Shown here one piece after another: positions 13,340-18,503 of a stretch of DNA of 18,503 nucleotides (position 1 is its first letter; every line of letters starts with the position of its first letter). Made by a program: the position numbers and the translations under genes. Under the pieces are notes generated by a model. That model was not told the DNA's origin, ran no database searches, and saw only the letters and a list, made by a program, of their open reading frames with translations. Source of the stretch: DSXH01 sp020724325 (GTDB lineage Bacteria > Bacteroidota > Ignavibacteria > Ignavibacteriales > Melioribacteraceae); contig JBFLYW010000047.1 of NCBI GenBank assembly GCA_040756515.1, positions 1 to 18,503 on the forward strand. Direction: 5' to 3'.

Positions 13340-15082
13340 TTAACCTTCAAGTGAAAGGAGAAACGGATTTTCAAGAGCATTTACAACCCATCGTAAAAAT
13401 CTTATTGCATCAGCGCCGTCAATTATTCTATGGTCGTAAGAAAGTGATAGCGGCATCATCAATCTTGGTTTAAATTCGCCGTCAATATAAACCGGTTCGT
13501 AAGCTGATTTAGATATACCAAGGATTGCAGCTTCAGGCGAATTAACAATCGGCGTAAAATATGTTCCGCCAATTCCGCCAAGGTTGGAAATAGTAAAACA
13601 TCCGCCTTGCATCTCATCCAGGGTTAGTTTTTTATTCCGTGCTTTCTGGCTTATTTCATTCAACTCAACTGAAATTTGAGTTATATTTTTCTTATCAACG
13701 CTGCGTATTACGGGAACCAACAATCCTCTGTCTGTATCAACCGCAATTCCAATGTTGAAATATTTCTTATAAACAATTTCATTCTTCTCAAGATCAACAG
13801 AAGAATTGAGTTGAGGAAAAACTTTCATTGCCGATGCAACTACTTTAAGCAGAATTCCCGTAACTGTAAGCTTGCCGCCGGCTTCTTCAACCTTTTTGCC
13901 GAATTGTTTACGGAGTGTTTCAAGTTCTGTAACGTCAGCTTTATCAAATTGTGTTACATGCGGAATGGCTGCCCACGCAAAGCTTAAATGTTCAGCCGTT
14001 TTCCGGCGAATGTTGCTCATCGGCTGACGGTCAATTTCTCCCCACTTACTGAAATCGGGTAAAGTTTCTTTTGGAATTGAAACGCCGCCGCCAATAATTC
14101 CACTTTGTAGAATTTGTTGATTAAGATTCTTGGCAAATGATTTTACGTCTTCAATCGAAATTCTTCCGCCGGGTCCGCTGCCTCTAACATTGGAAATTTC
14201 AATTCCGATTTCCCGCGCAAATCTTCTAACAGAAGGAGCTGCCGGAACAACTACTTTAGAAATATCTTTAGGAATAGAAATTGTCTGAGGCATGTGAGTA
14301 TGTTCTTTAGGAACGGGCAATTGAGAATTGAGAATTGAGAGTTGAGGAACTATTTCATTATCAGTTAGTTGATATAAATTTCTTTTTTTTTCCGAGGATT
14401 CTCGTTTAAGAACATCCTCAATTCTCAACTTGTCTGCCGTCATTTCGGCAGGTTCTGAAATTTCAACTGTAAACGCTACGGACCCAACCTGTACTATATC
14501 GCCATCTGTCACTTTTACTTCTTTAACAATTCCACTATATACTGTTGGTACTTCAACTGTGGCTTTGTCGGTTTCTATTTCTAGAACGATCTGATCAACA
14601 GTAATCTTATCGCCGCTTTGAACCATTACTTTTGTTATTTGAGCAGTCGAAATATTTTCGCCTAAAGCAGGAATCTTAAACTCATAAAGAGTTGGTGGTT
14701 GAATTTTAGTTTTTCGGCTTTCTATCTTCTGTTGCTTGTTAACTTGAGGAAAGGTTTCTGCACTTTCTTGCTTGGATTTACTCTTCTCACCATCTTTTTC
14801 CTTATTATCGACGGATAGCCGGTCACCAGCCACCGATGAAACGTTTTCTACATCCAATGAAATAAGTGCCTCGCCAACATTAGCTTTGCTGCCTTCCTTT
14901 ACAAAAATTTCTATAACGTTTCCTGCAAACTCGGATGGCACTTCAACTGTGGCTTTATCGGTTTCTATTTCAACCACCACCTGATCTTTTTCGATTTTAT
15001 CGCCGGGTTTTACAAGAACCTTAATTACATCTGCAGAATTAATTCCATCACCTAAAAATGGTAATCTAAAATCTACTGTCAT
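13340..15082 (-). CDS. aceF: Pyruvate dehydrogenase E2, dihydrolipoamide acetyltransferase
   Basis: A 580-residue E2 core that passes the acetyl group from lipoyl-lysine to CoA. It has two lipoyl domains: residues 1-78 with Lys43 and 132-208 with Lys173, both in EIETDKATVEVP. The E1/E3-binding domain is at about 282-316 (PSVRRFAREIGIEISNVRGSGPGGRI). The catalytic acetyltransferase domain (about 350-580) has His551 and Asp555 in SYDHRIIDG. Linkers are long and charged. The second linker (209-281) contains a repeat-derived stretch, QLSILNSQL (about 247-255). I chose the ATG at 15082; the longer frame begins at a TTG five codons upstream and only adds residues before the conserved N-terminus. 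E1 lies upstream on the same strand, separated by 390 bases of triplicated repeat. E3 is not adjacent. Confidence 0.97.
   Translation of the reverse strand: MTVDFRLPFLGDGINSADVIKVLVKPGDKIEKDQVVVEIETDKATVEVPSEFAGNVIEIFVKEGSKANVGEALISLDVENVSSVAGDRLSVDNKEKDGEKSKSKQESAETFPQVNKQQKIESRKTKIQPPTLYEFKIPALGENISTAQITKVMVQSGDKITVDQIVLEIETDKATVEVPTVYSGIVKEVKVTDGDIVQVGSVAFTVEISEPAEMTADKLRIEDVLKRESSEKKRNLYQLTDNEIVPQLSILNSQLPVPKEHTHMPQTISIPKDISKVVVPAAPSVRRFAREIGIEISNVRGSGPGGRISIEDVKSFAKNLNQQILQSGIIGGGVSIPKETLPDFSKWGEIDRQPMSNIRRKTAEHLSFAWAAIPHVTQFDKADVTELETLRKQFGKKVEEAGGKLTVTGILLKVVASAMKVFPQLNSSVDLEKNEIVYKKYFNIGIAVDTDRGLLVPVIRSVDKKNITQISVELNEISQKARNKKLTLDEMQGGCFTISNLGGIGGTYFTPIVNSPEAAILGISKSAYEPVYIDGEFKPRLMMPLSLSYDHRIIDGADAIRFLRWVVNALENPFLLSLEG
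14319..14430. repeat. TTGAGAAT repeat with inverted partner inside the aceF linker
   Basis: At 14319-14347 the + strand carries about 3.5 units of the 8-bp motif TTGAGAAT (AATTGAGAATTGAGAATTGA...GAGG). At 14416-14430 an inverted copy, CCTCAATTCTCAACT, occurs. Together they bracket 68 bases, like the ends of a small palindromic element. Both arms lie within codons of the flexible linker after the second lipoyl domain (protein residues about 218-222 and 246-255) and do not break the frame. Just beyond lies another hairpin, TGCCG-TCATTT-CGGCA, at 14435-14450. Confidence 0.55.
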
Positions 15083-15100
15083 TTTTATCCCATTCAATTT

Positions 15101-15240
15101 TATTATTAAAATGGAACGCAGATTATTATGATTTTTTATGATAGAAAATGATCTTAAAGAATCATAATCATCATAAGGTCAGCGTTCTATTTAAGCTTTA
15201 GCCGGATTTTGCTTGTCCGGATTAATGCCTACTACTTTTT
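15101..15240 (-). repeat. Tandem repeat unit 1 (aceF-proximal)
   Basis: 140 bases. The palindromic element runs 15114-15188 with ends GAACGC/GCGTTC and internal TATGAT/ATCATA runs. Its flank 15191-15236 on the minus strand reads KVVGINPDKQNPAKA plus TAA, a copy of the aceE C-terminus. It is one base shorter than unit 2 because AAAGATC has become AAGGTC at the element's right side. Confidence 0.9.
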
Positions 15241-15381
15241 TATTATTACAATGAAACACAGATTATTATGATTTTTTATGATAGAAAATGATCTTAAAGA
15301 ATCATAATCATCATAAAGATCAGCGTTCTATTTAAGCTTTAGCCGGATTTGGTTTGTCCGGATTAATGCCTACTACTTTTT
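15241..15381 (-). repeat. Tandem repeat unit 2 (middle)
   Basis: 141 bases, nearly identical to unit 1. One end of the palindrome has decayed (GAAACAC instead of GAACGC). The aceE-tail copy at 15332-15377 encodes KVVGINPDKPNPAKA plus stop, one substitution (Gln to Pro) from the others. The copy has no start codon or reading context and is presumably untranslated. Confidence 0.9.
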
Positions 15382-15520
15382 TATTATTACAATGGAACGC
15401 AGATTATTATGATCTTTTATGATAGATAATGATCTTAAAGAATCATAATCATCATAAAGATCAGCGTTCTATTTAAGCTTTAGCCGGATTTTGCTTGTCC
15501 GGATTAATGCCCAATACTTT
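15382..15520 (-). repeat. Tandem repeat unit 3, overlapping the true aceE 3' end
   Basis: The palindromic element (15394-15469) begins three bases past the aceE stop at 15473. The remainder of the unit is the genuine aceE end, encoding KVLGINPDKQNPAKA. The other two units have Val where this has Leu (KVV versus KVL), and homology fades just upstream of that codon, so the repeat edge lies near 15520. Units are spaced 141 bases apart by their stop codons (15191, 15332, 15473). Confidence 0.85.
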
Positions 15521-18151
15521 CTGAGCTTTTTTAACAACTTCGGGTTTAATTTTTCTTTCTTTAGCCAAAGAATTTAGCGAGGCATAAACAATATGCTTAG
15601 CATCAACTTCAAAGAAATCTCTTAACGAAGCCCTTCCCTCGCTTCTACCATATCCATAAGTACCTAAAGAATAAAGCGGTCCGGGCAGCCATTTTGCAAT
15701 AGCATCACTTGATAATTGAACATAATCTGAGGCAGCTACAAAAACACCGCTTTCATCCTTTGTAATGTCTACAATGTAAGGAGTTTTAGCTTCTTTATCC
15801 GGATGCATTATATTCCATCTTTCAGTTTCCTGAGCATCAAGATGAAGATTCTTATAACTTGTAACGCTCCAAATATCCGCAGCAATATTATAATCTGTCT
15901 CTAATTTTTCTGCTGCTTTAATTACCTCGTTCAGAATTGTACCGCTTCCAAGAAGATGAACTTTGCCAACAGCGTTTTTCAGACGGCTCTTCTTAAATCT
16001 ATACATGCCTTTTAATATTCCATCCTTAACATCCATTGGCATTTCTGGCTGCGGATAATTTTCATTCATTACAGTTATGTAGTAAAAAACATTTTCTTGT
16101 TTTTCATACATACGGTAAATACCGTCGCGAATAATTACGGCAAGCTCGTAAGCAAAAGCGGGATCGTAAACCATCAGATTTGGTATTGTGTATGAAAGGA
16201 GCAAACTATTTCCATCCTGATGCTGCAGCCCTTCGCCGGCAAGAGTAGTTCTGCCGGCTGTTGCACCAAGCAGAAATCCTTTACAACGCATATCTCCGGC
16301 AGCCCAAGCTAAATCACCAATCCTCTGGAAACCGAACATAGAATAGAAAATAAAAAACGGAATTGTGTTTATTCCATGAGTTGCATACGCAGTTCCGGCA
16401 GCAATAAAAGAAGACATCGATCCGGCTTCTGTAATTCCCTCTTCAAGAATCTGTCCGTCTTTCGCTTCCTTATAATAGAGTAAACTATCTTTATCAACCG
16501 GCTCGTACAATTGACCGGCGTGCGAGTAAATTCCAATCTGACGGAACAATGCTTCCATACCAAAAGTACGTGCCTCGTCTGGAACAATAGGAACAATTAA
16601 ATGACCAAGTTCTTTATCACGCAATAGCTTTGACAGAATTCTTACAAACACCATTGTAGTAGAAACCTCGCGTCCTTCAGTACCTTTATTAAATTCTTCG
16701 AATAATTCTTCAGAAGGAGTTTTAACAGGCGCGGCTTTTACTACTCTTTTAGGAACATAACCACCAAGCTGTTTTCTTCTCTCTTTCAAATAGATTATTT
16801 CCGGACTATCTTCAGCCGGACGGAAGAAAGGAGCTTTAGCAACTTCGTCATCACTTATAGGAATTCCAAATCGTGTTCTGAATTCTTTTAATTCATCTTC
16901 GTTTAGTTTTTTCTGCTGATGCGTTATGTTCTTTCCTTCACCGGCTTCACCCAGTCCGTATCCTTTAACAGTCTTTGCGAGAATAACCGTTGGCGTGTCT
17001 TTATGTTCAACTGCTGCCTTGAATGCAGTGTAAACTTTTTCCGGATCGTGTCCGCCGCGTTTCATTTTTTCAAGAGTTTCATCGGAATATTTTTCTACAA
17101 GTTTAAGAAGCTCCGGATATTTACCAAAGAAATTAGTGCGAATGAATTTACCGCCGCGCACAATATAATTTTGAGATTCACCATCAATCATCTCATTCAT
17201 ACGTTTAATAAGGAGTCCGTTTTTATCCTGCTCAAGCAGAATATCCCAATCACTTCCCCAAATCACTTTAATAACATTCCATCCGGCTCCTCTAAAGTTG
17301 GCTTCAAGTTCCTGAATAATGTTGCCGTTACCGCGGACGGGTCCATCGAGTCTTTGCAGATTACAGTTGATTACAAAAATAAGGTTATCCAGTTTCTCGC
17401 GCGCTGCAAGAGAAATAGCACCAAGAGTTTCCGGCTCGTCAGTTTCACCATCACCAAGAAACGCCCATACTTTCTGATCTGTGTGCTGTTTCAATCCTCT
17501 ATCTTCAAGGTAACGGGCAAACCGCGCCTGGTATATTGCCTGAATTGGTCCAAGTCCCATCGATACAGTAGGGAACTCCCAAAAGTCCGGCATTAACCAA
17601 GGATGAGGATAAGAAGACAAACCTCCGCCGGGTTTTAATTCCCTTCTAAAATTTTCTAACAGCTCTTTGGAAACTCTGCCTTCAAGAAATGCTCTTGCAT
17701 AGATGCCCGGCGCTGCATGTCCCTGGAAATATATTATATCACCCGGATGATTTCCGTCTTTACCTCTAAAAAAATGATTGAACCCAATTTCATATAAAGT
17801 AGCTGCAGAAGCGTAAGTTGAAATATGCCCGCCTATTCCAGTTTCTTCTTTATTGGCACGGACAACCATTGCCATGGCGTTCCATCGGATTAAGCTTTTA
17901 ATTCGGCGTTCAATTTCCCTTCCGCCGGGGAAAGGAGGCTGCATCTCTTTGGGTATTGTATTTATGTACGGTGTGTTTGCAGTGAAAGGAAGCTCTACTC
18001 CCGATTCTTGAGCATATACGCTTAAATTATGAAGAAGTTCTTTAACCTTTTCCGGTCCGCCTGTTTGCAATACATATTCTAAAGATTCAAGCCATTCTCT
18101 TAACTCCTGTTCATCTGTAAGAGAAATGCCATTTCTACTAATATCATTCAT
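15473..18151 (-). CDS. aceE: Pyruvate dehydrogenase E1, homodimeric type
   Basis: An 892-residue thiamine-diphosphate enzyme that decarboxylates pyruvate and acetylates the E2 lipoyl group. Its length matches the single-chain AceE type (E. coli 887). The thiamine-binding signature is GDGETDEPE (233-241) through NCNLQRLDGPV (262-272). The active-site histidines are His145 in QGHAAPG and His411 in KNITHQQKK. The transketolase-like middle and C-terminal domains are intact (EGITEAGSMSSFIAAGTAYA; LQHQDGNS; GSDY-like AASDY; YGRSEGR). ATG at 18151 is preceded by AAAGGA (18159-18164) at good spacing. The final 15 codons are repeated twice more downstream. Upstream on the minus strand is a leader with a TATAAT-like box and several palindromes. 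Some relatives use the heterodimeric E1; this one is clearly the homodimeric form. Confidence 0.98.
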   Translation of the reverse strand: MNDISRNGISLTDEQELREWLESLEYVLQTGGPEKVKELLHNLSVYAQESGVELPFTANTPYINTIPKEMQPPFPGGREIERRIKSLIRWNAMAMVVRANKEETGIGGHISTYASAATLYEIGFNHFFRGKDGNHPGDIIYFQGHAAPGIYARAFLEGRVSKELLENFRRELKPGGGLSSYPHPWLMPDFWEFPTVSMGLGPIQAIYQARFARYLEDRGLKQHTDQKVWAFLGDGETDEPETLGAISLAAREKLDNLIFVINCNLQRLDGPVRGNGNIIQELEANFRGAGWNVIKVIWGSDWDILLEQDKNGLLIKRMNEMIDGESQNYIVRGGKFIRTNFFGKYPELLKLVEKYSDETLEKMKRGGHDPEKVYTAFKAAVEHKDTPTVILAKTVKGYGLGEAGEGKNITHQQKKLNEDELKEFRTRFGIPISDDEVAKAPFFRPAEDSPEIIYLKERRKQLGGYVPKRVVKAAPVKTPSEELFEEFNKGTEGREVSTTMVFVRILSKLLRDKELGHLIVPIVPDEARTFGMEALFRQIGIYSHAGQLYEPVDKDSLLYYKEAKDGQILEEGITEAGSMSSFIAAGTAYATHGINTIPFFIFYSMFGFQRIGDLAWAAGDMRCKGFLLGATAGRTTLAGEGLQHQDGNSLLLSYTIPNLMVYDPAFAYELAVIIRDGIYRMYEKQENVFYYITVMNENYPQPEMPMDVKDGILKGMYRFKKSRLKNAVGKVHLLGSGTILNEVIKAAEKLETDYNIAADIWSVTSYKNLHLDAQETERWNIMHPDKEAKTPYIVDITKDESGVFVAASDYVQLSSDAIAKWLPGPLYSLGTYGYGRSEGRASLRDFFEVDAKHIVYASLNSLAKERKIKPEVVKKAQKVLGINPDKQNPAKA

Positions 18152-18324
18152 TTATTTATCCTTTGTATCTTTGCTAAAAGTAATAGAATTTGAAATGCAG
18201 ATGTAAATTTAAGAATTATATCAAAGTAATTCTATTTATGAAGGATAACGAAGTCGTGGTTAGAAGAGTTTCATTTATTGACTGATGTTACTTAATGGAT
18301 GTTTTATTTCCACTAAATCCTAAG

Positions 18325-18346
18325 ACACCAAGTGTACAAATGGTGT
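18325..18346. promoter_or_regulatory. Imperfect 22-bp palindrome (possible operator)
   Basis: Left half ACACCAAGTGT and right half ACAAATGGTGT match as inverted repeats at 9 of 11 positions, with perfect 6-bp outer arms ACACCA/TGGTGT. It lies about 105 bases upstream of the TATAAT-like box of aceE. The size and symmetry fit a dimeric repressor or activator site; the regulator is unknown. Confidence 0.35.
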
Positions 18347-18367
18347 TTGCTTCTTTATCCCAGATTT

Positions 18368-18403
18368 GTCATTAGTAAAAAGTTCTAATGACCGCCATTA
18401 GAA
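18368..18403 (-). promoter_or_regulatory. Two overlapping, mutually exclusive hairpins
   Basis: TTCTAATG (18383-18390) pairs with CATTAGAA (18396-18403) across 5 nt. CTAATGAC (18385-18392) pairs equally well with GTCATTAG (18368-18375) across 9 nt. Both stems are perfect 8-bp matches sharing the same middle arm. On the minus strand the first stem is followed by CTTTTT, as in a terminator. This could be the end of an upstream gene's transcript, an attenuator in the aceE leader, or an array of three protein-binding half-sites. Confidence 0.4.
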
Positions 18404-18503
18404 AAAAGTAGTGTTAAGTTGTTTTAGAATAATAAGTTCAGTTTTAGTTTACTAAATGAGTTTTGGCAATTAACTGTAAGAAAAACAGACTAAGGAAACA
18501 TAA

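Larger units (their letters stand above)
15098..15472 (-). other. aceE-aceF intergenic region made of repeats
   Basis: Nearly the whole spacer between E1 and E2 is a direct repeat array (see the individual units). There is no independent gene. Each unit carries a 15-codon copy of the aceE end with its stop, and a 75-bp hairpin element. A transcript running from aceE to aceF must cross three large stem-loops. Confidence 0.85.
18152..18503 (-). promoter_or_regulatory. aceE leader and promoter region
   Basis: 352 bases without a credible gene. A TATAAT (minus strand, 18215-18220) lies in TTTGATATAAT about 64 bases before the aceE ATG. Its -35 partner is poor, so an extended -10 promoter is possible. 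AAAGGA at 18159-18164 is the ribosome-binding site. Farther upstream are an imperfect 22-bp palindrome (18325-18346) and a pair of overlapping inverted repeats (18368-18403). Confidence 0.5.

Noticed and set aside
15101..15520. CRISPR array
   Set aside because: Units are about 141 bp and similar throughout, with no unique spacers between short repeats. They contain copies of the aceE end and are direct duplications.
16919..17596. 225-codon open frame on the + strand
   Set aside because: It is antisense to the conserved core of aceE and has no recognisable domain. It is long by chance because the aceE codon bias avoids stops on that frame.

Overview
The window looks like chromosomal DNA from a member of the Ignavibacteria or a close relative (Bacteroidota/Chlorobiota group). 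The DNA is AT-rich. Two secreted proteins carry the type IX secretion (T9SS) sorting module with the 'LEQNYPNPF' signature typical of that lineage. The intergenic spaces hold palindromic repeats of a kind common in these genomes. The taxonomic call is inference from these signatures, not from a marker gene.

Layout. Positions 1-398 have no convincing gene, only small hairpins. Positions 399-1735 (+) hold a short AraC-type regulator followed by a short-chain dehydrogenase/reductase, closed by a hairpin terminator. Positions 1952-3100 (-) encode an exported TPR-like protein and 3170-4591 (-) dihydrolipoyl dehydrogenase (E3). An AT-rich divergent control region (4592-4976) separates E3 from four + strand genes for secreted glycoside hydrolases: GH35/DUF5597 beta-galactosidase-like (4977-6602), GH43 with a beta-trefoil tail (6647-8743), GH30 glucuronoxylanase-like (9067-10971), and GH43 with CBM6 and T9SS tail (11005-13305). 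Convergent to these lie pyruvate dehydrogenase E2 (13340-15082, -) and homodimeric E1 (15473-18151, -). The last 352 bases hold the E1 leader with several palindromes.

How the genes fit together. E1, E2 and E3 form the pyruvate dehydrogenase complex (pyruvate to acetyl-CoA, NADH and CO2). All three lie on the minus strand, but an 8.3-kb plus-strand polysaccharide cluster separates E2 from E3. The cluster fits breakdown of decorated xylan or a related hemicellulose: the GH30 enzyme would cut the backbone, the GH43 enzymes would release xylose and/or arabinose, and the GH35 enzyme would remove galactosyl decorations. No SusC/SusD pair, transporter, intracellular sugar enzyme or sensor is in the window.

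Most notable structures: (1) a roughly 141-bp unit present three times between E1 and E2, each copy combining the last 15 codons and stop of aceE with a palindromic element; (2) a T9SS sorting-type module inside the N-terminal part of the GH30 enzyme rather than at its C-terminus; (3) an 8-bp-period repeat with an inverted partner inside the coding sequence of an E2 linker; (4) two mutually exclusive hairpins upstream of aceE; (5) a 21-bp-spaced direct repeat over the stop codon of the AraC-type gene. I see no mobile-element transposase, CRISPR array, tRNA or rRNA.
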